A DNA stretch of 47,813 bases from Pseudomonadota bacterium. GTDB lineage: Bacteria; Pseudomonadota; Gammaproteobacteria; Acidiferrobacterales; Acidiferrobacteraceae. Both the position numbers and the translations under genes were made by a program. The DNA is taken from NCBI GenBank assembly GCA_021777535.1, contig JAJYDN010000017.1, forward strand, positions 1-47,813, read 5' to 3'. The notes under the pieces were generated by a model. The model searched no databases, was not told where the DNA came from, and was given only the letters and a program-made list of their open reading frames with translations. Shown in pieces: positions 36,938 to 45,343 of this stretch. Numbering within the stretch: position 1 is the first letter of the stretch; the number at the start of each line of letters is the position of its first letter.

Positions 36938-38023
36938 TCAGCCGATCTGCACCGCCGTACTGGGTACACCGGCGCCGATCATGCGAAAAAGCAGCCGCAG
37001 AAGGCGGTCGTTACGAACCGTCCACTGGCTTATCGCAATGGTGGCCTTGACGCTGCGGCGCGTAATTTTGACTTCACGGCCGCTTGCGAAACCACGATTT
37101 TTGTTGATCTTTCGCAACGTGAGGATCGCCATGCCGAGCGCCCACAGACAGAAATTGCGCAGACCCGTCTCGTGAGACGGCAACAGCAGGGTATAGCGCA
37201 AGGCGTTGCGGACATGGCCGTGTGCAACGCCGATCAGATAGGCCAGTCCCTCTTCAAAGCCCGGGTCCTGGCGCCCTGCCGACAGATCCCGCAGATCGAA
37301 ACCATGGGACGCGAAAACATCGCGGGGCAGCCAACAGGCGCCCCGCTCGCGATCCTCCCAGATATCCTTCAGGATATTGGTCATCTGGAGGGCCTGGCCG
37401 AACGACACGGCGAGCCGCATCAATTCCTCGCGCTCGGCGGCGATCTCGGTGGAGTAGTCGCAAAAGAGCCGGGTCAGCATCTCGCCTACGACGCCTGCGA
37501 CATAATAACAGTAACGATCCATGTCCTTCAGCGCAGGCACGCCCGCCGGATCCTTGCTCTCCTGGAACATGGCCATGCCTTCGGCCATCACGGCGACACA
37601 GATGCGCAAGGCCTCTTGCTGGGCCGGCCTGAATCCGTTCATGATGGCGATGACACGCGGCGTGTCGATGACGAGATCCCGTTCGGCCGCGGGCGTCGAA
37701 GGTCCGAGGGCGGCACTTAAATCCGCGGCAAACTGCGCGGCGTCTGCGCGGCCCTCCACGACTGCCGTAAACCATTCACAGAAGCGGCGCTTCTCCTGAG
37801 CCGGCATGGCGGCATCGTCCTCGATGGTGTCGACGATCCGGCAAAGCAGGTAGCCGTTGCCCACGGCCTCGCGCAGCGCGCCAGGAAGCTGCGGTATGGT
37901 CAGCGCGAACGTGCGCGACACGAACTGCAGCATGCGCGCCTGAAACTGTTCGTCGCTTTCCGGCCGCTCGCCGCCCAGCCGGACAGGATGAGCCGGTAAA
38001 ATGGTGGCCTTACTGGTCGACAT
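36938..38023 (-). CDS. sqs: Squalene synthase, eukaryote-like single-enzyme type
   Basis: This enzyme couples two farnesyl diphosphates and reduces presqualene diphosphate to squalene with NADPH. The 361-residue protein looks like eukaryotic and methanotroph SQS, not the bacterial HpnC/HpnD/HpnE set. It has FVSRTFALTIPQLP, the first aspartate motif DTIEDD (residues 65-70), the tyrosine-rich DMDRYCYYVAGVVGEMLTRLF (168-187), and the second motif LKDIWED (218-224). Those central residues are needed for the reductive half in SQS. No C-terminal membrane anchor is obvious. ATG 38023 fits the family N-terminus; an AAGGAG lies about 15 nt upstream, somewhat far. It is preceded by a 157-nt gap with promoter-like boxes and followed after 35 nt by shc. 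Confidence 0.92.
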   Translation of the reverse strand: MSTSKATILPAHPVRLGGERPESDEQFQARMLQFVSRTFALTIPQLPGALREAVGNGYLLCRIVDTIEDDAAMPAQEKRRFCEWFTAVVEGRADAAQFAADLSAALGPSTPAAERDLVIDTPRVIAIMNGFRPAQQEALRICVAVMAEGMAMFQESKDPAGVPALKDMDRYCYYVAGVVGEMLTRLFCDYSTEIAAEREELMRLAVSFGQALQMTNILKDIWEDRERGACWLPRDVFASHGFDLRDLSAGRQDPGFEEGLAYLIGVAHGHVRNALRYTLLLPSHETGLRNFCLWALGMAILTLRKINKNRGFASGREVKITRRSVKATIAISQWTVRNDRLLRLLFRMIGAGVPSTAVQIG

Positions 38024-38045
38024 ACGGTTCGGACACAATCTCCTT

Positions 38046-38150
38046 ATTATATTTTCGCCGTGGCCGACAAAAACCTCGATGTGCGCCGACGCTCCCTTGG
38101 TGCGCCGCTGCAACAGGTCCAACCATAACACAAACAGGGTGCACCTTGAA
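38046..38150 (-). promoter_or_regulatory. Possible internal promoter(s) for sqs-shc-hpnG
   Basis: The only sizeable gap in the hopanoid run holds two candidates on the minus strand. TTCAAG (38150-38145), 17 nt, then TATGGT (38127-38122) is the first. The second is a perfect TATAAT (38051-38046) without a good -35 at normal spacing, preceding AAGGAG and the sqs start. The second would give a very short leader. Neither is strong by both boxes. Confidence 0.35.
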
Positions 38151-38180
38151 CATCAGACCCCGCCACCTCGAAGCCCTGCC

Positions 38181-39227
38181 CTAACCGCGTCTGTGGGACG
38201 CCGCCCCGGCCAATGCCAGCACCCGCCTGCCCCGGCCGTCCTGCCACCACCAGATCGCGAGCGCCGGCAACCCCGTCACCACCTGCCGCAGACGCCGCAC
38301 CAGCGCCAGCAGCAATGCAGCGTCCATCCCAAGCCCCAGGGCCGATCCCAGGATGACGAAGCCGCCTTCCTGGATACCAAGGGCCGCCGGCACCACGAAG
38401 GAAAGGTTCTGCAGGGCAAGAAGCAGGCTTTCCAGAATGAAGAGCGGCCCGAGGCCGATCGGGACACGAACAAGCCGCAGCACCCACCAAAGCTCGAGCA
38501 TGCCGCCGGCGAGCCCCGCCAACTGCCAGCCCGCGCACCGCCACAGGCCCGCGCGGCGGGCATAGATCGCGAGGACATCCTGATCGAAGCGCGCAAACGC
38601 GGCCGATTTGGCGGCCAGAGCATCCCCGAAGAAGCGGGCGAGCACGCCCTGCATGGCCCGCGCAAGGCCGATGCGCGCCTGCACGACAACGAAAACCGCC
38701 ACCACGGCGCTGCCTGCGACTGCGGCCAGCAGCATCGACAGCACGGCCGGCGTACCGCCCACGCGGCCCAAGAGGCCTGCAAGGCCCGCGAAGGTGAGCG
38801 CCATCAGCAAAACGAGCGTCAGCGAGGTCTCGGCGACGATGGACGCCGCCGCGAGCGCCATGGGCACACGGGCCTGCCCCAGCAGACGCACCGCCACCAT
38901 CTCGCCGCCGACTCGCGCAACCGGCAGGATATTGTTGATCCCGTCCCGGATAAAAGCGAGCACCGCCAGCCGTGGCCACGCCGGTCTCTCGCTGCGGCCG
39001 GGAAAGAGGTTCCACCACCCGCGCGCGTCCAGTCCGAGCGCCGCCACCCTGAGCGGCACGACCCAGAAGAGCCCCAAACCGGCCGCGTGGACCAGCCTCA
39101 CAAGACCCGGCCAGGCACCGTCCATGAGGTGCACGGTAAGCGCAAGTCCCGCCGCGCCGAGCAATAACGTAATAGGGTGGATGCGCCGTCTCGTTCGCGC
39201 CTGCCCCTCTTGCCCGTCTCTCGACAT
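38181..39227 (-). CDS. hpnL: HpnL-like membrane protein (LPG_synthase_TM / flippase-like domain), first copy
   Basis: A 348-residue multi-helix membrane protein of the UPF0104/HpnL family, which is repeatedly found in hopanoid clusters and whose role is unproven. Conserved parts are FIRDGINNILPVARVGGEMVAVRLL, SIVAETSLTLVLL and FVVPAALGIQEGGFVILGSA. No catalytic soluble domain follows. Start ATG 39227 is taken because GGGGAG lies 8 nt upstream; ATG 39245 is an alternative with a weaker context. It sits 53 nt downstream of hpnN and 157 nt upstream of squalene synthase. A second, diverged copy lies at 33.2-34.2 kb in the same run. Confidence 0.88.
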   Translation of the reverse strand: MSRDGQEGQARTRRRIHPITLLLGAAGLALTVHLMDGAWPGLVRLVHAAGLGLFWVVPLRVAALGLDARGWWNLFPGRSERPAWPRLAVLAFIRDGINNILPVARVGGEMVAVRLLGQARVPMALAAASIVAETSLTLVLLMALTFAGLAGLLGRVGGTPAVLSMLLAAVAGSAVVAVFVVVQARIGLARAMQGVLARFFGDALAAKSAAFARFDQDVLAIYARRAGLWRCAGWQLAGLAGGMLELWWVLRLVRVPIGLGPLFILESLLLALQNLSFVVPAALGIQEGGFVILGSALGLGMDAALLLALVRRLRQVVTGLPALAIWWWQDGRGRRVLALAGAASHRRG

Positions 39228-39280
39228 CTCCGTCACTCCCCTCATGCGCCAACCCGGCCGAGGCGCCGGCCGGCCCCCTC

Positions 39281-41944
39281 TCAGGTACTCTCGGCTGTCG
39301 GTTGCTTGCGCAGTGCAAGCAGTGCCGGAAGCACCAGCAGAATCGATATCAGGGCGCTCGCCATCGCAATGAATAACGTTTCACCGAGAACCGCCATGCC
39401 GGGGTTCGACGACACCGCAAGGCTGCCAAACGAACTCATCGTCGTCAAAGCACTGAACACCACGGCGTCCGAGGTACTGGTATCAAGGAGAAACCAGGGC
39501 CGCACACCCGCCCGCCAGCGCACCACGAGATAGATGCTAAACGCCACACTCAGCCCAATCAGAAGCGGAAGAACGATGATGTTCGCAAGATTGAAGGAGA
39601 TGCCAAAAAGACGCATCGCCGCCACCGCGCCCATCGCCGCCATGCCGAGCGGGATCAGAATGGTGATCGCATCCGCGATACTGCGCAGCGTCAGCAACAG
39701 CAAGACCGTGATGAGCGCAAACGAAATCAGGGTTGCCTCGCGGAACGCCTGCACAACGGCATCGCCTCCCTCAACCAGCAGTACCGGGGGACCCACGGCA
39801 TCCGGCACCACCTGCTGGACGCTTTTCACAAACCGGCGAATGTTCTCGTTGCGATTGAGATCAAGCGAGGAAAAGACCTCCACGCGCGCAGCCCCATTCG
39901 CCGCCACATAGCGGTCCCGCAAATCGGCCGGCAGTGTGGCGATACTGACGGGTCCGGCGCCAAGCGCCGTCTGCAGGCCTCTCAGCTGCCACGGCAACGT
40001 ACCGATGACACGCTTTTGCAGCCGCAGCAGGGCTTGCCGCGAATCCCCGAATCGCGCCACGTACTCCGCGATGGCCGACGCCAGATTGCGCGCCACGGCG
40101 GCCTGCTTCGGATCGGTCTTTGTGCGGGCGAACGCGGCCAGCGCCCCCTGCAGGCGCACGAGCGAGGAAAGCATCGCCTGCGTCGTGGGCTCGGGCGCGC
40201 CGGGCGGCGCAAAAACGAATGGGGGAACCACGAGCGCGGTCTGCGTGAGCACCGCGAGCTTCTGATTCTGGTGGTCTGGGATATAGCTTCCGAGCGTCAA
40301 CACCCGCCCCACCGTCGGCTGCTTTTCAAGCCGCTTCGCGAGCGCCTGTGCAGCTTGCAGATTCGGCGTCAGAATATTGATCGGATAAGGCGAGATGCGC
40401 CGATTCTTCAGGAGCTGCTCGAAGGTCTTCACCGCCTCGCCGTGACGGTTCTGCAGGTGCATGGGGTCAAAATCGAAATGCACGTCCATGACGACGGGAA
40501 TCAGCGCCACGGTCACCACGCAGACAGCGGCCACGACCGCCCGTGGATAGCGGTGGAGCGGCAGTCGCGCCAGCAGGGCGCGCGCCGGACTTGGGCCCTG
40601 GGCGGGGGATCGCGGGTTCAAGACAGTGATGAGCGCCGGCAGAACCGTGAGGTTCGCAAGCAGCGCAAAGAACATGCTGGTCCCGGAGATGATGCCGAGA
40701 TCGACTATGCCTGCGTAGTTCGTGGGCACGAAGGAATAAAAACTGATCGCTGCCGCCGCGGCCGCAAGACTCAACGCATTGCCGACACGGCGCGCCGTTT
40801 GGCGCAGCGCAGTTGCGTGATCGGCACTCAGGCGCTCTTCCTGGTAGCGGAATGAAAACTGGATTCCGAAATCCACTGCGAGCCCCACGAACAGAACCGC
40901 GAAGGCGACCGATATCAGATTGAGCGGACCGGTCGCAAAAAGCGCAAACGCGGCCGTCCACGTCAGCCCCAACACCAGGGTCACGAGGATGGCAAACACG
41001 AAACCAGGGCTGCGCAGACCCAGCAACAGAAAGACCAGCACGAGCCCGAACGATAGCGTGGTCGCAAGGCCCGCACTGTGTGATACGGTCTGGACCTGTT
41101 CATTGTCGAGCGCCGCCTCGCCGGTTATATGGACTTGCACGCCGTTACCGGCCGTAAGTCCGAGGGCCCCGATACCCCGCTGGACACTCGCAAGGGCCGT
41201 GCGCACCGGCGCGCCGCCCTCATAATTATAAAGGGGCTTTAGCACGAGAAACGCCGTGTGACCGGCCTGCACCGAACCGCTGCCCGTCATGATCGCGCCC
41301 CACGGCATCAGCGCGAATGCGCCCCGACCCGTCGCCTGGATGGTGCCCGTGAGCGCCGTCAGGATCCGGTCGAGGCCGGGGAGACGCTGCGTGCGATCGG
41401 CCGCCAGCGCCTTGACAAGGAGATCATTGAAATGCGGCAATGTCGGATGCGCCGCCAGCACCGCCATGAAGGGCTGCGCCCGCGACAACCGGTCGGAGAG
41501 CGCCCACAGCGCCTTGGGCGAGAGATAAAGCAATCCCTCGCGCGCAAAGAATGCGCCGCCGCCCGGCTCGTAGACGCTGGTGATCCCCTTGCCATGCCGC
41601 TTGAGCCACACCGCCAGACGCGCAGCGCTCTGCCGCGCGAGCGATGGCGAAGTGCTGTGCACGACCACGAGCAAGGTCTTGTTGAGTCCGGGAAATGCCG
41701 CATCCAGTTGCCGTTGCGCGCGCTCGAAGGGCAGATCCGCCGACAGCATTTTGCCGGTGTTCGTGCTGATCCCGAAATGCGTTACGGTATAGGCGACCGA
41801 CAATGCGCCAAGAAGCAGGGCCGCGAACAATACCCAGCCGGCCCGGCGCCTCGAGTACTCCGCAAGACCAATGAGAAAACCGAAGTAAACCCGGTCGACC
41901 CGGTCGACACTGCCACCAGCCCGCTTTTCCCGCATAAACGCCAT
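39281..41944 (-). CDS. hpnN: Hopanoid transporter HpnN (RND/MMPL family)
   Basis: HpnN moves hopanoids from the inner to the outer membrane (shown in Rhodopseudomonas palustris). The 887-residue protein has the RND-like two-fold layout: helix 1 (about residues 38-58), a large periplasmic domain, helices 2-6 (SFGLVLVFLLLGL onward), a second periplasmic domain (about 460-720), and helices 7-12. The proton-path-like segment LFVGLAVDFGIQFSFRYQEE lies in helix 4, and the paired LPLLIGLSVAFSIYLVVRW in helix 10. The length fits HpnN (about 860-890). It begins 11 nt after hpnK, indicating cotranscription. The ribosome binding site is weak; ATG 41935 is a possible alternative start. Confidence 0.93.
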   Translation of the reverse strand: MAFMREKRAGGSVDRVDRVYFGFLIGLAEYSRRRAGWVLFAALLLGALSVAYTVTHFGISTNTGKMLSADLPFERAQRQLDAAFPGLNKTLLVVVHSTSPSLARQSAARLAVWLKRHGKGITSVYEPGGGAFFAREGLLYLSPKALWALSDRLSRAQPFMAVLAAHPTLPHFNDLLVKALAADRTQRLPGLDRILTALTGTIQATGRGAFALMPWGAIMTGSGSVQAGHTAFLVLKPLYNYEGGAPVRTALASVQRGIGALGLTAGNGVQVHITGEAALDNEQVQTVSHSAGLATTLSFGLVLVFLLLGLRSPGFVFAILVTLVLGLTWTAAFALFATGPLNLISVAFAVLFVGLAVDFGIQFSFRYQEERLSADHATALRQTARRVGNALSLAAAAAAISFYSFVPTNYAGIVDLGIISGTSMFFALLANLTVLPALITVLNPRSPAQGPSPARALLARLPLHRYPRAVVAAVCVVTVALIPVVMDVHFDFDPMHLQNRHGEAVKTFEQLLKNRRISPYPINILTPNLQAAQALAKRLEKQPTVGRVLTLGSYIPDHQNQKLAVLTQTALVVPPFVFAPPGAPEPTTQAMLSSLVRLQGALAAFARTKTDPKQAAVARNLASAIAEYVARFGDSRQALLRLQKRVIGTLPWQLRGLQTALGAGPVSIATLPADLRDRYVAANGAARVEVFSSLDLNRNENIRRFVKSVQQVVPDAVGPPVLLVEGGDAVVQAFREATLISFALITVLLLLTLRSIADAITILIPLGMAAMGAVAAMRLFGISFNLANIIVLPLLIGLSVAFSIYLVVRWRAGVRPWFLLDTSTSDAVVFSALTTMSSFGSLAVSSNPGMAVLGETLFIAMASALISILLVLPALLALRKQPTAEST

Positions 41945-41955
41945 TATCCGTTTAT

Positions 41956-42783
41956 CTACAATTCACTGAAGCTCACACGCTGCGCGCCGCAATTCTCGAG
42001 CGCGGCGCGTACGCGGGGACTCAAAAGGGCAGCCAGCTCGCCCCGCCCCACCGGGTCTGTGGATGGATGGAAATAGACTTCACTGGTGCCCGCTGGCAAA
42101 CGGCCCATGACCTCGATGACGGCCGCCTCTTCAATCGCACCCGATTTCCTGAGCCCGAAAACAAAATCATTGTGCCGTAAACCCGCCCGCCTGAGCTGCC
42201 AGCGCATGAACGCCACCCACGGGCCGATCACTGCAGATCCGCTCGCGCCGGTCAACCGCTCGCGCAGCGGCAAGGATCCGGCCAGCGCGCGTGGCTCAAA
42301 CGGCAGACGTACCGCCCGCATCCCGTAGCGCTTGCCCGTTGCCATGATGAATCGGAGAACCGTGGGATGCAGATGCATGTGCTTGTGGGCATTCACATGG
42401 TCGAGCGCAAGCCCGGTATCGGCGAAGGCGGCAAACTGCGCCTCGATCTCCGCCCGCAGCTGGGCCGCCGCCCGCGAACGAAAGAAAAATCGCACACCCG
42501 CCCGGACGAGCCGCCCGTCGAGACGCCCATCGGCATCGCACAGGTCCGGAATCTGTGATGGAGAAAGGACGGGCCTGCCCGCCGCCACGACGATATGCAG
42601 GCCGACCCGCAGCGCGGGAATCCTGCGCGCGCGGGCCACCGCGTCCGCCGCCGCCACTTCCCCCACCATAAGGCTTGCGCAGGTCAGAATCCCGTCCCGC
42701 GCCGCCTGTTCGACGGCCTCGTTGACGGCGCTACTGAGACCAAAATCGTCGGCGGTCGTAATGACCCGTCTGGGCGCTCTCAA
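41956..42783 (-). CDS. hpnK: Hopanoid-associated deacetylase HpnK (YdjC/ChbG family)
   Basis: A 275-residue carbohydrate deacetylase. In Burkholderia, HpnK deacetylates N-acetylglucosaminyl bacteriohopanetetrol made by HpnI. Metal-site residues are visible: the tandem Asp12-Asp13 in TTADDFGLS and the histidines of VNAHKHMHLHP. A further conserved segment is EVYFHPSTDP near the end. The start is TTG at 42783, overlapping the hpnJ stop as TTGA. No other in-frame start lies between it and the conserved TTADDFG, so the unusual codon is well supported. The ribosome binding site (AGG) is weak, consistent with translational coupling to hpnJ. Confidence 0.93.
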   Translation of the reverse strand: MRAPRRVITTADDFGLSSAVNEAVEQAARDGILTCASLMVGEVAAADAVARARRIPALRVGLHIVVAAGRPVLSPSQIPDLCDADGRLDGRLVRAGVRFFFRSRAAAQLRAEIEAQFAAFADTGLALDHVNAHKHMHLHPTVLRFIMATGKRYGMRAVRLPFEPRALAGSLPLRERLTGASGSAVIGPWVAFMRWQLRRAGLRHNDFVFGLRKSGAIEEAAVIEVMGRLPAGTSEVYFHPSTDPVGRGELAALLSPRVRAALENCGAQRVSFSEL

Positions 42784-44204
42784 GCCTGGCGCTGCCTGAA
42801 AAACCGCATGAACTCGACACCTTCCCGCAGACGGCGCCGCATCATCTGGGGGCTGCGCACCATCTCGCCCACCATCTCGGCGATCTTGCCTGAACGGAAG
42901 TAAAACCGCTTGTAGAAGGTCTCGACCGAATCGTAGATCTCGGTACGGTTCAGGTGCGGATAGGACAGCGCGCTCGTCTGCACGCCCCGATCATTCACGA
43001 GATGGGTGCTGTCCTCGTCCTCGAGCCAGCCATTTTCCATGGCCTGCTTGTAGAGGAAGGTTCCGGGATAAGGGGCTGCCAGCGATACCTGGATGGTGTG
43101 GGGATTGATCTCCTTCGCGTAACGGATCGTTTCCTCGATCGTCTCGCGCGTCTCGCCGGGCAGGCCGAGAATGAACGTTCCGTGGATCGTGATCCCGAGC
43201 GTATGGCAGTCCTTCGCGAAGCGCTTGGCGACATCGACGCGAAGCCCTTTCTTCACGTTGTTCAGGATCTTCTGATTGCCGGACTCGTAACCCACGAGGA
43301 GCAGGCGCAGACCGTTGTCGCGCAGGACCTTCAGCGTTTCATAGGGCACGTTGGCCTTGGCATTGCAGGACCAGGTCACGCCGAGCTTGCCCAGCTGGCG
43401 CGCGATCTCCTCGGCCCGCGGGATGTTGTCGGTGAAGGTGTCGTCGTCGAAAAACACTTCCTTGACCTGCGGAAAGTAGCGCTGGATGAGCCTGACTTCC
43501 TCAACCACATGTTCGGCACTGCGCACGAGATAGCGATGTCCGCCGACCGTCTGCGGCCAGAGGCAAAACGTGCAATGCGATTTGCAGCCGCGGCCCGTGT
43601 AGAACGACACATACGGGTGCTGGAGATAGCCGATGAAATAATCCTCGATGCGCAGATCCCGCTTGTAGACCTCCGTCACGAAGGGCAGGTCATCCATGTT
43701 GGCGATCGGCGAGCGATGCGGCGTATTCACGGCCTCACCCTTTTCGCCACGGTAAGTCAGTCCGTCGATCGAGGCAAAAGGCCGCCCTTCGGCGATTTCC
43801 TTGATGGTGAAATCGAAGTCTTCGCGTGCCACGAAATCGATGGCGGGCGATGCCAGCAGGGATTCTTCGGGCGCCACCGCAACCTTGGCGCCGACGAAGC
43901 CGATGATGAGTTTCGGATAGGCCTGCTTCAGCGACTCCGCCACCTGGACGTCGTAAGGAAAGGACGGGTTGCTTGTGTGGAGAACGGCGAGCTCGTAACC
44001 GTTCACCATGGGCAGGACGTCTTCCAGGCTGAGACCCGCCGCAGGCGCATCGATCAACTTGCTGCCGGGTATCAGCGCCGCCGGCTGAGCAAGCCAGGTC
44101 GGATACCAGAACGACTTGATCTCCCGCTTGGCCTGGTACCGAGATCCGGCCCCGCCATCGAATCCTTCGAAAGAGGGTGGATGCAAAAACAGGGTTTTCA
44201 TCAT
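42780..44204 (-). CDS. hpnJ: B12-binding radical SAM protein HpnJ
   Basis: A 474-residue enzyme that, after HpnI and HpnK, contracts the glucosamine ring to the cyclitol ether of bacteriohopanetetrol (established in Burkholderia). An N-terminal cobalamin-binding-like domain covers about residues 1-170. The radical SAM core follows, with the [4Fe-4S] ligands Cys207, Cys211 and Cys214 in GRGCKSHCTFCLWP. The GxExG-like segment is VGYESGN and the SAM-binding strand is GTFILGLPGET. The frame is open far upstream, but ATG 44204 (MMKTLFLHPPSFEGFDGG) is the family start, with GGGAG 7 nt upstream. It lies 11 nt after hpnI and overlaps hpnK. Confidence 0.95.
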   Translation of the reverse strand: MMKTLFLHPPSFEGFDGGAGSRYQAKREIKSFWYPTWLAQPAALIPGSKLIDAPAAGLSLEDVLPMVNGYELAVLHTSNPSFPYDVQVAESLKQAYPKLIIGFVGAKVAVAPEESLLASPAIDFVAREDFDFTIKEIAEGRPFASIDGLTYRGEKGEAVNTPHRSPIANMDDLPFVTEVYKRDLRIEDYFIGYLQHPYVSFYTGRGCKSHCTFCLWPQTVGGHRYLVRSAEHVVEEVRLIQRYFPQVKEVFFDDDTFTDNIPRAEEIARQLGKLGVTWSCNAKANVPYETLKVLRDNGLRLLLVGYESGNQKILNNVKKGLRVDVAKRFAKDCHTLGITIHGTFILGLPGETRETIEETIRYAKEINPHTIQVSLAAPYPGTFLYKQAMENGWLEDEDSTHLVNDRGVQTSALSYPHLNRTEIYDSVETFYKRFYFRSGKIAEMVGEMVRSPQMMRRRLREGVEFMRFFRQRQA

Positions 44205-44215
44205 AACACTACTCC

Positions 44216-45343
44216 CTACTCGCTTTTTATGCTCCCGTTTGCGCCAACCGCGAGCCGCTGGTCGCGCCACTGTACGCGTCGCCCGAGGAATCCCGCCACC
44301 CAAAGAGCGAACAGCAAAACATCGGCTGCCGGCCAAAGACCCCACCGGGCAGGCGTTCCGAGGCGCCTGTTGATTTGCCAATGTAACATGAGGCGGAACG
44401 CGAACGCTAGGAACAGACAGGCGCCGGCGGGGGGGCTTGCGGCCATGAGCGCACCGATCCCGGCCACAGGCAGCGCGAACGAAAAAACGGACGCCGCATA
44501 ACCTGCCGGATTGACCAGACGGATAGTGCGCAGCCACCGCAACTGGTGAGCCCACAGACTGCCGAACGTGGGTTCGGCAACCGCAGTGCCGACCACATAG
44601 GAGGACAACACCGTCCGCAGCCCGAGTGCCCTGGTGCGGGCGCCGATTTCATAATCGTCGGCAAGATGGGAGGCGAGCGCCGCAAAGCCGCCAATGGCAT
44701 CGAGGGCGCTGCGCCGCAGCGCAATGGTCGCCCCGAAGGCGAAATTGCTCTGGCCGAGCAGCCGCGCGAGCAGGACAGACGGCACGAACCAGTCCTGAAT
44801 GAAAAGCGTCCCGAGACGCGACCATATACCGCCCTGCGGAACACCCCGATACAGGCAGGTGACAATGCCCACGCCCGCGTCAGCAAGCGGTGCGACCACC
44901 GTGCGCACATAATCCGGACCCACCGTGATGTCCGCGTCCGCCAACACCAGGGTATCGTAGCGCGCATGCCCGAGCATGTTGGCGAGATTGCCGGCTTTCC
45001 GGTTACTGCCGATAAGCCGGTCATCGATCACCAGCACGAGGTCCTGCCCCCCGAACTCCTTTTGCAGACGCCGGACCACTGCACAAGCCGGATCCTCTGC
45101 GTCATGGACCCCAAAAACCACCTGATAACGCGGGTAATCCTGCACACAGAAAGTCCGTAGCATCCCATAGAGATCGGGCTCGAGCCCGTAGAGGGGCTTT
45201 AGCACCGATACCGGTACCGGCGGACCGCCGGGCGGCGGCGGCGATGCCGGCCAGACGCGCACAGCAACGAGATCGGCTGCGAGAACCAGGAGTGCCCCGG
45301 CCAGCAAAAGCCACCCGCTGACGGCGAGGATTGCGCCCCCCAT
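44216..45343 (-). CDS. hpnI: Hopanoid glycosyltransferase HpnI (GT2)
   Basis: HpnI transfers N-acetylglucosamine to bacteriohopanetetrol in the first capping step. The 375-residue protein has an N-terminal membrane helix (about residues 4-26), a cytoplasmic GT-A domain and C-terminal helices. The domain opens with VPVSVLKPLYGLEPDL. The nucleotide-sugar DxD site is VLADADITVG, the acceptor-side acid is DDYEIG, and the QxxRW-type motif is HQLRWLRT. It shares one base with hpnA (TGATG), so the two are translationally coupled. Confidence 0.94.
   Translation of the reverse strand: MGGAILAVSGWLLLAGALLVLAADLVAVRVWPASPPPPGGPPVPVSVLKPLYGLEPDLYGMLRTFCVQDYPRYQVVFGVHDAEDPACAVVRRLQKEFGGQDLVLVIDDRLIGSNRKAGNLANMLGHARYDTLVLADADITVGPDYVRTVVAPLADAGVGIVTCLYRGVPQGGIWSRLGTLFIQDWFVPSVLLARLLGQSNFAFGATIALRRSALDAIGGFAALASHLADDYEIGARTRALGLRTVLSSYVVGTAVAEPTFGSLWAHQLRWLRTIRLVNPAGYAASVFSFALPVAGIGALMAASPPAGACLFLAFAFRLMLHWQINRRLGTPARWGLWPAADVLLFALWVAGFLGRRVQWRDQRLAVGANGSIKSE

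Noticed and set aside
33171-39227. Lysyl-phosphatidylglycerol synthase activity of the two HpnL-like proteins
   Set aside because: Only the membrane domain is present. The aminoacyl-tRNA-dependent transferase domain needed for lysinylation is absent from both.
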